Shown here one piece after another: positions 1 through 7,030 of a stretch of 14,261 bases of DNA. Position numbers and translations under genes: made by a program. Under the pieces are notes generated by a model. The model was not told where the DNA came from and did not search any database. It saw nothing but the letters and a program-made list of their open reading frames with translations. The stretch comes from Bacillota bacterium (GTDB lineage: Bacteria > Bacillota > Clostridia > Christensenellales > CAG-138): positions 1 to 14,261 of the forward strand of contig JAEYLA010000032.1 of NCBI GenBank assembly GCA_023461495.1. Reading direction: 5' to 3'. How positions within the stretch are numbered: the stretch's first letter is position 1; each line of letters opens with the position of its first letter.

Positions 1-1217
1 CCGGAGTCGCCCACGCCGCCAAACCCGAGCCGCGGGTTGGCAAGATGGATGATCGTATCGTTGATGCATCCGCCGCCAAAGGAGCAGGTATCAAGCACCT
101 TTTTTTCCACTGCCCCGCTCTGCGTAAACAGGTAAAACGCCAGTGGCTTCGGGCGGGAGCGGATGAAGGAAATGCATGCATCAAGGTCCCGATAGGTCAT
201 GACGGGGAGGATCGGGCCAAAGATTTCCTCCTGCATGACAGGCGAATCCGGTGTAATATCCACAAGCACCGTTGGTTCCACAAAGCGGCGCTTAGGATCG
301 CTTCCGCCGCCGATCACCACGCGTTCTCCTTGGATAAGGCCCGTTACGCGCGCAAAGTGCTTTTCGCTGATGATAACGGGCATCTCCGAATAATCGCCGT
401 TCGGGAAAAATCCTTCGAGCGCCTTTTTAAACTCCTCTAAAAACCTGTCCTTTACGGATTCGTGTATCATCAGGTAATCCGGTTCCACACAGGTTTGTCC
501 GGCGTTTAACACCTTGCCAAAGGCAATGCGTTTTGCGGCAAGCGGAATATTCGCCGTTTCGTCAACAATGGCGGGGCTTTTGCCGCCAAGCTCCAGTGTG
601 ACGGGCGTGAGGTGCTTGGCGGCTGCCGCCATCACTGTTTTTCCAACCTCAACGCTTCCGGTAAAGAAAATATAATCAAACGCTTCCTCCAAAAGCGCCT
701 GATTTTCCTCACGGCCTCCCTCCACAACCGCAATGTATTCCGGGGGAAACGTATCGCGAATAATCTTTGCAATGGCGCGGCTCGTCGCCCCGGCGTATGC
801 GGAGGGTTTTATGACGGTGCAGTTCCCCGCTGAAATCGCTCCCACCACAGGCTCCAGGCAGAGCTGGACGGGGTAATTCCATGGCGACATCACCAGTACG
901 ACGCCGTACGGCTCCGGGGAGAGAAAGCTTTTTGCATGGAACTGCGTGAGGGGCGTCTTGACCGTCTTTGATTTGACCCAGCGGGGAAGATGCTTGAGAT
1001 GAAAATGGAGCTCATCCAGCACCATGCCGGTTTCAGTCATATATGTTTCAAAAGGCGATTTGTTTAAATCCGCCTTCATGGCGGCATTGATCAGCGGTTC
1101 ATTCTCCCGGATCGCTTTTTGAAGTTTTTTGAGTGCGTCCATACGGAACGCAAGCGAGCGTGTTGCACCGCTTTCAAAAAAGCTGCGCTGCCGCGCGACG
1201 ATCGAAGCAATATTCAT
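1..1217 (-). CDS. Aldehyde dehydrogenase, class 3 type (C-terminus off window)
   Basis: NAD(P)-dependent oxidation of an aldehyde to the carboxylic acid. Reading from an ATG at 1217, 405 codons are open to the window edge, so roughly the last 40-60 residues are missing compared with usual class-3 enzymes of about 450 aa. Visible motifs are MSPWNYP with Asn114, LELGGKSP with Glu209, and AGQTCVEPDY with the nucleophile Cys243. These residue numbers match those of mammalian ALDH3A1 (N114, E209, C243), which argues for the short class-3 form without the N-terminal extension. QEEIFGPILPV and FGGVGDSG are also present. The ATG overlaps the stop of the upstream MerR-type gene as ATGA, and its GGAGG ribosome site lies inside that gene, so translational coupling is likely. 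It is the last visible gene of the transketolase-dehydrogenase operon. Family assignment is firm; the substrate is not known. Confidence 0.95.
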   Translation of the reverse strand, partial: MNIASIVARQRSFFESGATRSLAFRMDALKKLQKAIRENEPLINAAMKADLNKSPFETYMTETGMVLDELHFHLKHLPRWVKSKTVKTPLTQFHAKSFLSPEPYGVVLVMSPWNYPVQLCLEPVVGAISAGNCTVIKPSAYAGATSRAIAKIIRDTFPPEYIAVVEGGREENQALLEEAFDYIFFTGSVEVGKTVMAAAAKHLTPVTLELGGKSPAIVDETANIPLAAKRIAFGKVLNAGQTCVEPDYLMIHESVKDRFLEEFKKALEGFFPNGDYSEMPVIISEKHFARVTGLIQGERVVIGGGSDPKRRFVEPTVLVDITPDSPVMQEEIFGPILPVMTYRDLDACISFIRSRPKPLAFYLFTQSGAVEKKVLDTCSFGGGCINDTIIHLANPRLGFGGVGDS

Positions 1218-2371
1218 ACGATCCCTCCAATACGAGTAATAGCGTCCATAATGCGATGTACATAGGCGTCTGACGCGGAACCGAACCGATCCGACCCAAA
1301 GGCTGCAAATCCATCACGGGCTTCCTGTGCCTCCTTTGTACAGTTGAGCAATGCAGGCGCAAGGCAAAGCCAGCACAACTTGAGGCTATACAGAAGGACT
1401 GCCTCCGCGTCCTCTGCTTCTTCCGGTTTCAGCGCAAGAAAATACGCATGAATCCGGCTGCAAAGCGCAATACTGTTGGCCAAACTCTCTGTGCGGCTGT
1501 TGATCATTTGGTGGCAATGCCCCAGCGCGGCGGATACCGCGTCTCCCCCTTCCGGACATGCGGACAATGCAGCGCGGCACCGCTCGGCAAGCGCTGCACA
1601 GCCGGCTTTTACAAGCGCTTGTACGATCTCCTGCACCATGACCGAAAGCCCTGCGGAATACCGGCAAAAATCGTTGAGGCGTTCCGAGCCGAATTCACGG
1701 TTCAGTTCGGCCCGCTTTGCGCTGATAAATGCATCAAGCGTCTCGTCGGATACACAGATCATGCGCACTGCGTCCTTTGCGTTCGGGTTCACCGCCATCA
1801 AGGCCTGGCTGATGAACAAATCCACATCCGCCTTTGATGCTGTACGCAGCGCCTGCTCATAGATCAGGAAAGACGAAAGGGATTCTGCAAAGGGTATGCC
1901 TGCATCCATTCTGCGGCGGATGAGCAGCATCGTCTGCAGATCCTCATCGGTATAACGCTGCCGCTTACCCGCAGACTCCGGCTTTACAAGTCCGCGCTCT
2001 ACGAGGAAGAAGATCTGCTCTTTGGTAAGCCGGGTCATTTTGGAGGCGTCCGTCAAAGAGAATGTCTTGCTGCTGCTGGCATAGTCCACCTTATGGATCG
2101 CATCCAGAAACTTGATCTCCATCTGGCTGTCGGAATGTTCAAGCGTGCGCTTAATGACGGAAAGCGGATAGTAGTGCTCCTTTTGCAAGGATTTAATGAG
2201 TTGCACACGGGCGATACAGTCCGCGCTGTAATAAGCCATGTTGGGGCCTGTTTTACAGGCGGGCTGTATCAACCCTTCCTTTACATAGAACTTGATTGTG
2301 GAAACGTTTGTGTTTGTGGCCTTTGCCAAATCGCCGATTTTTAAAAGATCGGCAGTGGCGTTTTTTTTCAT
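1214..2371 (-). CDS. Transcriptional regulator with two tandem MerR-type HTH domains
   Basis: A 385-residue DNA-binding regulator. Residues about 10-75 form a MerR-like winged helix (KIGDLAKATNTNVSTIKFYV followed by KEGLI). Residues about 104-165 form a second one (SLTDASKMTRLTKEQIFFLV, then RGLVKPES and RYTDEDL). The rest, about residues 170-385, is helical, holds several Cys (for example LCWLCLAP near the end), and matches no family I can name; it may be the effector or dimer part. Ordinary MerR proteins have one HTH and 120-280 aa, so the doubled domain is notable. I chose the ATG at 2371, 8 nt after AAGGGG; a TTG one codon upstream is possible. It is the fifth gene of the minus-strand operon, 22 bp after the alcohol dehydrogenase gene and overlapping the ALDH gene. 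It probably controls this operon, perhaps through the dyad at 6420-6446, but that link is inference. Confidence 0.88.
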   Translation of the reverse strand: MKKNATADLLKIGDLAKATNTNVSTIKFYVKEGLIQPACKTGPNMAYYSADCIARVQLIKSLQKEHYYPLSVIKRTLEHSDSQMEIKFLDAIHKVDYASSSKTFSLTDASKMTRLTKEQIFFLVERGLVKPESAGKRQRYTDEDLQTMLLIRRRMDAGIPFAESLSSFLIYEQALRTASKADVDLFISQALMAVNPNAKDAVRMICVSDETLDAFISAKRAELNREFGSERLNDFCRYSAGLSVMVQEIVQALVKAGCAALAERCRAALSACPEGGDAVSAALGHCHQMINSRTESLANSIALCSRIHAYFLALKPEEAEDAEAVLLYSLKLCWLCLAPALLNCTKEAQEARDGFAAFGSDRFGSASDAYVHRIMDAITRIGGIV

Positions 2372-2393
2372 CAACAGAGCCCCTTTGGTTGTT

Positions 2394-3602
2394 TCAGCAG
2401 TCGAGTACGATTTTGATCACGTCGGGCGGGTTTTCCAGCGCAAGCTTCATGGCTTTCTTATATTCGTCCAGTTTAAAGTGGTGGGTGACGAACCCTTCGG
2501 TCTTATAGATGCCGTCGCGGATCCATTCCTGGGCAAGGTCAAAGGTATATTTCCTTTGCCCCTGCCATTCTTCCATGCCATGCGCATCGATGCCCACCAG
2601 CTTCATTTCATGCCACCATATAGGGGATTCATCAAATGTGATGGCGCGCATGTGATGACCGATTTTCACCAGCGTGCCGCGCGGGCGGAGCAGCCTTAGT
2701 GCCGTCGTGTTGGACCAGTTGCCGCCGATGCAGTCATAAATACGGTCAAACCCGCCAAAGAACATTTTGTTTTTGTTCATCCCGGTGAAAACCTTGCTGC
2801 CGCCGGTGGCCTTGGACGCCGCCTCATAAGGCTCGCCGTTCAACACATAGTCGGCGCCAAGCTTCTTTGCAAATTCCTGCTTCGTTTTTACGCGCTCCAT
2901 GATCCATACTTCGCAGCCCGGCTCAACAATTTTGAGCGCCTGCACAATCCCAAGGCCGATAGTCCCGCAGCCCATGACGAGTACTTTTTCCCCTTTTTCG
3001 GGAGGCGCCGTCAATACGGAATGGATAGACACGCATGTCGGTTCCACCATAACCGCCTGCTCGTCATTGAGTTCATCATAGATTTTTGAAAGCTGCTGCT
3101 CGGGAGCAAGAAACGTGTCTCCCCAGCCTGCGCCCACATCCGGCAATGGATGGGGACTCGGCTCACCATAGTTCAGGCAGAGGTTGTAATTGCCCTCTTC
3201 ACAGTATTTGCAGCGGGGATTAATGTCCTTGTTGCCGCAGCCGGACATATACTCCCGAATGGTTACGCGGTCGCCCACCTTGAATTTGGTGACAGCAGAA
3301 CCCGTTTCAATGACCACCCCCACGTTTTCATGCCCAAGGTACGTGCGCTTGGAGGAAGGGATCGGCTCAAAAGCGGAATTTGTTCCTGTGGTGGCCTTGA
3401 AAAAACTCATATCCGTCCCGCATAGCCCGCAGGCGGTGTTCCTGACGCGCAGCCAGTTCGGGGCAGGAAGCGGCGGATCCGGAAGGTTCTTGTTGTACTT
3501 GACCGCGTTCAAACCGGTGTAGAGCAGCGGTTTGCAATGCTTTGACGCGAATTTTGTAATAAGAATGCGGGGGATGTCTTTTTCAAAATAGATTGTTTTC
3601 AT
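2394..3602 (-). CDS. Zinc-dependent alcohol/polyol dehydrogenase (MDR family)
   Basis: A 402-residue medium-chain dehydrogenase, expected to interconvert an alcohol and a ketone or aldehyde with NAD(P). The catalytic-zinc motifs are ACGLCGTD (Cys61) and GHE (His91, Glu92), with a later VEP glutamate. A structural-zinc lobe has Cys122, Cys131, Cys134 and Cys142; the CxxC-x7-C end is usual, but the first Cys is set 8 residues ahead rather than 2. The cofactor fold shows VMGCGTIGLG. The N-terminus carries about 25 more residues than typical family members before the catalytic domain. The ATG at 3602 is preceded by GGAGG at a 5-nt gap; a TTG four codons upstream is open but lies over the ribosome site. 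It starts 12 bp after the SCP2-like gene, in the same operon. Threonine or sorbitol dehydrogenase activity cannot be told apart by eye. Confidence 0.93.
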   Translation of the reverse strand: MKTIYFEKDIPRILITKFASKHCKPLLYTGLNAVKYNKNLPDPPLPAPNWLRVRNTACGLCGTDMSFFKATTGTNSAFEPIPSSKRTYLGHENVGVVIETGSAVTKFKVGDRVTIREYMSGCGNKDINPRCKYCEEGNYNLCLNYGEPSPHPLPDVGAGWGDTFLAPEQQLSKIYDELNDEQAVMVEPTCVSIHSVLTAPPEKGEKVLVMGCGTIGLGIVQALKIVEPGCEVWIMERVKTKQEFAKKLGADYVLNGEPYEAASKATGGSKVFTGMNKNKMFFGGFDRIYDCIGGNWSNTTALRLLRPRGTLVKIGHHMRAITFDESPIWWHEMKLVGIDAHGMEEWQGQRKYTFDLAQEWIRDGIYKTEGFVTHHFKLDEYKKAMKLALENPPDVIKIVLDC

Positions 3603-3614
3603 ACCGCCCTCCAA

Positions 3615-4406
3615 TCAAGTCAGCATCCCTTGCAGGACAGCCATATAATCGTTCAGGTAACAGGCGTATTCCGGGCTTCCCAGCGTTTCTACATAGCCCT
3701 TTTCCACGGCTTCCACAAACGCCACGTCTTTGAGCAACACCTTCATAGCGCCCTCTACGCTGAGAAAGCGGAAATGTACAAACGGGCTGCGTCGGGTGTA
3801 GACGCCGTGGCCTGATTTTGACTTACCCGCTTTGATTCGGAGGTAACAGGCAATATACGCTTTGCCGTCACCGTTCTCAACCGTAAACTGGTAGATGCGG
3901 TCCGGCTGCCGCTGGCAGAATTCCTGCATATCCGGATTGCCCAGCTTATTATATTGGGACAGCGCACGGGTAATCATATACAAGCTCATTTTAACCTTGA
4001 GACTCTGGCCTGTAAAGTCTTTTGGCCGTTTGGACGGAGACATGATCATCAATCCCATCAGCAGCGAGAGCACCTTTGCCAGGAGACCCGGATGACGCAA
4101 GCCCTTAATGGCAGGCATCGCCATGCCCCCGCGCAACAAGGCGTTCATTTTGGCGACGGTAGGGAAGGTGAGCGTGATGTCGGGCTTTTCCGCAGGCCCC
4201 TGCACAACGGTCACTTTGCCATGATCGAACACCAGATGGCAGGCAAGCAGCTCACCATCGTTTTTTGCCCCAAACTGTACGGTGCCGGTCACATCCTTGA
4301 ACGATGCTTTCATTTTCGGGTCGTCGTCCAGGAGAACTTGCATGACGGGGAAGGCTGCGTTGAAAAACAGTCTGGCGGTCATAATATCCTCAGCTCTTGC
4401 AGGCAT
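3615..4406 (-). CDS. SCP2 sterol-binding-fold protein
   Basis: A 263-residue cytoplasmic protein, no signal peptide. Residues about 10-100 resemble the SCP2 fold: FKDVTGTVQFGAK, then HLVFDHGKVTVVQGPAEKPD and ITLTFPTVAKMNALLRGG. This fold gives a hydrophobic pocket that binds lipids or other apolar ligands; in bacteria its members are often of unknown role. A hydrophobic Met/Leu-rich stretch follows at about 108-125. The C-terminal half (FCQRQPDRIYQFTVENGDGK onward) has no motif I recognise. The ATG at 4406 follows GGAGG by 6 nt. The gene sits 14 bp after the transketolase C-half gene and 12 bp before the zinc dehydrogenase gene, so it is made together with them. It might hold or deliver a hydrophobic substrate or be an accessory subunit; no catalytic residues could be assigned. 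Confidence 0.75.
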   Translation of the reverse strand: MPARAEDIMTARLFFNAAFPVMQVLLDDDPKMKASFKDVTGTVQFGAKNDGELLACHLVFDHGKVTVVQGPAEKPDITLTFPTVAKMNALLRGGMAMPAIKGLRHPGLLAKVLSLLMGLMIMSPSKRPKDFTGQSLKVKMSLYMITRALSQYNKLGNPDMQEFCQRQPDRIYQFTVENGDGKAYIACYLRIKAGKSKSGHGVYTRRSPFVHFRFLSVEGAMKVLLKDVAFVEAVEKGYVETLGSPEYACYLNDYMAVLQGMLT

Positions 4407-4420
4407 TATAATCCTCCCCT

Positions 4421-5434
4421 CTACTCATCGTCCCAGTTCTCGTCCGCTTCAAACTCCAGGCCTACCATGCCGCGCACCTGATCGACAATGCCGTTGGCGT
4501 CAAGCCCGTAATGGGCGTATAAATCTTCCGCATAGCCGATTTCTGCAAACGTATCCTGCATGCCATGCTTTTTAAAGACGCAGCCCTTGCCGCTCTCGGC
4601 TATGACGGAAGCGACCGCATCCCCAAGCCCGCCTAGCACATTGTGCTCTTCCACAGTGAGGATACGCCTTGTATCGGCAACCGCTTTCATAATGGCATCC
4701 CTATCGATGGGCTTTATGGTGTGCATGTTGATGACGCGAACGGAGAGATTGTCCTGCTCCGCAAGCGTCTTAGCCGCCTGCAGGGATTGCAGCACCGCAA
4801 TGCCACAGCAGATGATGGTAAGATCGGTCCCCTCGCGCATGGTAATGGCTTTGCCGATTTCGTAGGTATAATCGGCGCTTTCGTAGCAGGGGGGCTCAAA
4901 CCCGCGTCCAATGCGGATATAGACAGGATGCGGCGTATCCACGCAGGCCTGTACCGCCTTAGAGGTTTCAATGCCGTCGGCGGGGCAGATTACCGTCATG
5001 TTTGCAATGGAACGCATGATGGCAAAATCCTCCGTACAGTGGTGGGTGGTACCCGCATGTCCAAAGGAGATGCCCGAATGCGTCGCAATGATTTTGACCG
5101 GCAGTTTCTGATAGGCGATATCGGTACGCACCTGTTCGCCTCCTCTTAAGCAGGCAAACACGGCCATGGTGGAGGCAAAGGGCACCAATCCGGCTTTTGC
5201 AAGCCCGGCGGCAACGCCGAGCATGTTCTGCTCCGCAATGCCGACATTGAAAAAACGATCAGGAAACGCATTTGCAAAGTGGACAATTGCGGTGGTTTGC
5301 GCAAGGTCGGCGGTGACGCCTACGATCTTGGGATTTGTTTTGCCAAGTTCGGCCAAGGTCCGGCCATAAATTTCACGGGCGGTCATGGTCGCAGCATCAT
5401 AGGCATTCCAGTTCGTTCCGGTTACAACACCCAT
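4421..5434 (-). CDS. Transketolase, C-terminal subunit (split transketolase)
   Basis: A 337-residue protein carrying the pyrimidine-binding and C-terminal domains of transketolase. GIAEQNMLGVAAGLA contains the glutamate (Glu68) that activates thiamine diphosphate; GHAGTTHHCTEDFAIMRSI and ICPADGIE are typical of this half. The C-terminal domain runs from about residue 195 (GTDLTIICCGIAVLQSL onward). The start is the ATG at 5434, 9 nt after AGGAGG; an upstream in-frame extension to 5485 would overlap the preceding gene and lacks its own site. It follows the N-half gene by 14 bp. The two proteins should form one active enzyme that moves a two-carbon ketol unit between sugars or other aldehydes. 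Split pairs serve both the pentose phosphate pathway and dedicated pathways (for example apulose-4-phosphate or sulfo-sugar transketolases), and the neighbours here favour a dedicated role. Confidence 0.95.
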   Translation of the reverse strand: MGVVTGTNWNAYDAATMTAREIYGRTLAELGKTNPKIVGVTADLAQTTAIVHFANAFPDRFFNVGIAEQNMLGVAAGLAKAGLVPFASTMAVFACLRGGEQVRTDIAYQKLPVKIIATHSGISFGHAGTTHHCTEDFAIMRSIANMTVICPADGIETSKAVQACVDTPHPVYIRIGRGFEPPCYESADYTYEIGKAITMREGTDLTIICCGIAVLQSLQAAKTLAEQDNLSVRVINMHTIKPIDRDAIMKAVADTRRILTVEEHNVLGGLGDAVASVIAESGKGCVFKKHGMQDTFAEIGYAEDLYAHYGLDANGIVDQVRGMVGLEFEADENWDDE

Positions 5435-5448
5435 CTTCGTGTCCCTCC

Positions 5449-6279
5449 TTACTGTCTCAGAATAGAAGCCTTGGCCTTTTCGCATAGCGCGGAATCGCCC
5501 GAGGCATAGTGATAAACAACATTGTTTTCCATAAAATCAACGCCCTTGCCTTTGATGGTGTTCGCAAGGATCAGCACGGGTTGTTTCGCCGCGCTCCATG
5601 CTTTTGCAAACGCGTCATCCAGTTGGTCAAAGTTGTGTCCGTCAATTTCAATCACTTCAAACCCGAATGCACGCCACTTTTCCGCAAACGGTTCAAGGGA
5701 CATGACATCCTCCGTAAGCCCGTCAATCATCAGGCGATTGCGGTCAACGACCGTAATGACATTGGTCAGCTTGTAATGGGCAATGGACATCGCCGCTTCC
5801 CATACGCTGCCTTCGCAGCACTCTCCATCTCCCAGAAGGCATACCGTCTTGTAGTCCTTTTTCAGGTATCGGCTGCCCAACCCCAAGCCTGCGGCAATCG
5901 AAAGGCCATGGCCAAGGGAGCCTGTAGAAACGTCGCACCCAATGACTTTGTTGGAGTCCGGATGCATTGCAAACGGGCTGCCGAAGTGATTAAAGGACTT
6001 GAGCGCTTCCTCCGGAAAATATCCTTTTTTTGCAAGAACCGGGATATATCCGGCTGCGGTGTGTCCTTTGGAAAGGACAAAACGGTCGCGGTCTTCCCAT
6101 TGCGGGTTCTTGGGGTTCACCTTGAGATACTTGAAATAAAGGATGGTAAGGATATCGGCAATACTCAGTGAGCCGCCGACATGTGCGCCGCCGGACCAGG
6201 CCATGACATCTACGATGGTGAGCCGCAAATTGCGCGCAGTGTCCAGAAGCATCTGCTTTTCATTGGGAGTGAGTGGCAT
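5449..6279 (-). CDS. Transketolase, N-terminal subunit (split transketolase)
   Basis: A 276-residue protein equal to the thiamine-diphosphate pyrophosphate-binding domain of transketolase. The cofactor and Mg motif is GDGECCEGSVWEAAM (G150-D151-G152-E153) followed by an Asn in VVDRNRL. Other family marks are HVGGSLSIADILTILYF near residue 30, SKGHTAAGY near 70 and STGSLGHGLSIAAG near 118-131. The ATG at 6279 follows AAGGAGGG by 6 nt, one of the strongest ribosome sites in the window. It is the first gene of the operon, about 165 nt downstream of the promoter at 6444-6472. The pair is placed with dehydrogenase genes and not with other pentose phosphate genes, so I would not call it the housekeeping transketolase. 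Confidence 0.96.
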   Translation of the reverse strand: MPLTPNEKQMLLDTARNLRLTIVDVMAWSGGAHVGGSLSIADILTILYFKYLKVNPKNPQWEDRDRFVLSKGHTAAGYIPVLAKKGYFPEEALKSFNHFGSPFAMHPDSNKVIGCDVSTGSLGHGLSIAAGLGLGSRYLKKDYKTVCLLGDGECCEGSVWEAAMSIAHYKLTNVITVVDRNRLMIDGLTEDVMSLEPFAEKWRAFGFEVIEIDGHNFDQLDDAFAKAWSAAKQPVLILANTIKGKGVDFMENNVVYHYASGDSALCEKAKASILRQ

Positions 6280-6419
6280 TTCTTTCCCTCCTTATTTATT
6301 TAGGATATTGCAAAAGCGGAAAGCTTGGCTAAACAAATCGGGCAAGCATGCAGGAATGTGGAAAGCTAAGAATCGTGCAGTGTAAAAAGAAAATGCCATG
6401 AATATGAATTCAATTTTAG

Positions 6420-6446
6420 AAAGTAGGTAGTTCCACTATCTACTTT
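6420..6446. promoter_or_regulatory. 27-bp dyad, probable operator
   Basis: Arms AAAGTAGGTAG (6420-6430) and CTATCTACTTT (6436-6446) are inverted repeats matching at 10 of 11 positions around a 5-bp centre. The dyad covers the -10 and start region of the minus-strand promoter. No T-run follows on either strand, so a terminator is unlikely. MerR-type proteins usually bind dyads inside a 19-20 bp promoter spacer; here the dyad lies downstream of the -35, which suggests repression or a different regulator. Confidence 0.6.
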
Positions 6447-6472
6447 GTAATATAATAATATGATGATGTCAA
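6444..6472 (-). promoter_or_regulatory. Probable sigma-A promoter of the transketolase operon
   Basis: Reading on the minus strand, a perfect -35 TTGACA (6467-6472) is followed after 17 bp by TACAAA (6444-6449), a 4-of-6 match to the -10 consensus. The spacer is almost pure A/T. The weak -10 overlaps one arm of the 11+11 bp dyad, so a bound protein would compete with or help polymerase. The nearest gene is the transketolase N-half, about 165 nt downstream. Confidence 0.55.
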
Positions 6473-6613
6473 GGGGTTTATTGCAACTTTTAAAAGTTAA
6501 TTGTTTGTCAAACGATGGCCTATCTGAATTTATTGAAACATATTGACTTTAACGACAGGTTTAAGAAGTTAGACTGCATAGGTGTAGCATGGTGCGGCAA
6601 CAATTATTTGGAA

Positions 6614-6623
6614 AAAGTAGGTA
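6614..6623 (+). repeat. Extra copy of the operator half-site
   Basis: AAAGTAGGTA here repeats exactly the first ten bases of the dyad arm at 6420. It lies 27 bp before the start of the 56-codon gene and overlaps a possible -10 (TATACA, 6622-6627) that has no clear -35. It suggests the same protein touches both sides of the divergent region. A chance match of ten bases in this short gap is unlikely but possible. Confidence 0.4.
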
Positions 6624-6649
6624 TACAATTAAGTTAGGAGGCTATAAGA

Positions 6650-6820
6650 ATGAAAATTGGCCTGCCCCCAATATCTGATGCGCTCAAAAAGCTTATTCTT
6701 GGCCACAGCGAGGACATGGATACCGATGGAACGTATGGACATGAAATGGAAGGCGATATGGACCGTGCCGCCAGAATGATGGAGAAGGCCCTCGCCAAAA
6801 TTATCGGGGTAAAAGTTTAA
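6650..6820 (+). CDS. 56-aa acidic/His/Met-rich protein of unknown function
   Basis: An unrecognised small gene of 56 codons, ATG to TAA. The case for coding is an ideal AGGAGG at 6636-6641, 8 nt before the ATG, an intact frame, and a terminator hairpin 40 bp after the stop. Residues 1-17 (MKIGLPPISDALKKLIL) and residues 38-56 (DRAARMMEKALAKIIG then VKV) look like two amphipathic helices. Between them is a polar stretch, about 18-37, rich in Asp, Glu, His and Met (for example HSEDMDTDG and HEMEGDMD). There is no signal peptide, no membrane segment and no Cys. The middle could bind a metal or simply be a flexible linker. It is divergent from the transketolase operon and may share its regulator. 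I assign no function. Confidence 0.7.
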   Translation: MKIGLPPISDALKKLILGHSEDMDTDGTYGHEMEGDMDRAARMMEKALAKIIGVKV

Positions 6821-6859
6821 TGTGTTATTTCGCGTGTATTCGATATCTCAAGACAAGCA

Positions 6860-6886
6860 AAAAGGCTAGATATTATCTAGCCTTTT
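6860..6886. terminator. Bidirectional rho-independent terminator
   Basis: AAAAGGCTAGAT (6860-6871) pairs perfectly with ATCTAGCCTTTT (6875-6886) around a 3-nt loop. Both strands end the stem in T residues, with TTTTTGC on the minus strand. It can end the small plus-strand gene and the tRNA transcript on the minus strand. Confidence 0.88.
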
Positions 6887-6889
6887 CAA

Positions 6890-6972
6890 TGGTGCGGTAG
6901 ATGGGACTTGAACCCATACGCTCGCGCACACGCCCCTCAAACGTGCCTGTCTGCCAATTCCAGCACTACCGC
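6890..6972 (-). tRNA. tRNA-Leu (anticodon GAG), CCA encoded
   Basis: On the minus strand the acceptor arms GCGGTAG and CTACCGC pair fully, followed by discriminator A and an encoded CCA. The anticodon stem CACGT/GCGTG encloses the loop TTGAGGG, giving anticodon GAG, which reads CUC and CUU leucine codons. The T-arm GGGTTCAAGTCCC is standard, and a long variable arm (about GCGCGAGCG) fits leucine. Total length is 83 nt. It has its own promoter and terminator, so it is a single-gene unit. Confidence 0.95.
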
Positions 6973-6982
6973 GACAGTGACT

Positions 6983-7012
6983 ATTATACTGAATTGGGAC
7001 ATGGGTTGTCAA
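6983..7012 (-). promoter_or_regulatory. Consensus sigma-A promoter of tRNA-Leu
   Basis: On the minus strand TTGACA (7007-7012), an 18-bp spacer and TATAAT (6983-6988). Both hexamers are perfect. The -10 ends 10 nt before the mature tRNA 5' end, as expected for a tRNA gene with a very short leader. Confidence 0.92.
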
Positions 7013-7030
7013 CTCATTTTTCATCATAAA

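Larger units (their letters stand above)
6280..6649. other. 370-bp divergent intergenic control region
   Basis: This gap separates the minus-strand operon from the plus-strand 56-codon gene and is clearly AT-richer than the flanking genes. It holds a minus-strand promoter with a dyad (6420-6472), a perfect 14-bp palindrome AACTTTTAAAAGTT at 6485-6498, a GTTTG-T-CAAAC palindrome at 6503-6513, and a repeat of the operator half-site at 6614-6623. The leader of the operon is roughly 160 nt long and has no coding sequence I can support. No known riboswitch fold was recognised by eye in either leader. Confidence 0.7.

Noticed and set aside
5509..6171. 220-codon plus-strand ORF
   Set aside because: It lies wholly opposite the transketolase N-half gene, whose motifs and ribosome site are unmistakable; it has no recognised motif.
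6420..6446. Dyad as a rho-independent terminator
   Set aside because: Neither side has a T-run, and it sits at a promoter 140 bp upstream of a start codon.
6451..6456. Perfect TATAAT on the plus strand as promoter of the small gene
   Set aside because: No acceptable -35 at 16-20 bp, and it lies in the AT-rich spacer of the opposite promoter almost 200 bp from the gene; kept only as a remote possibility.
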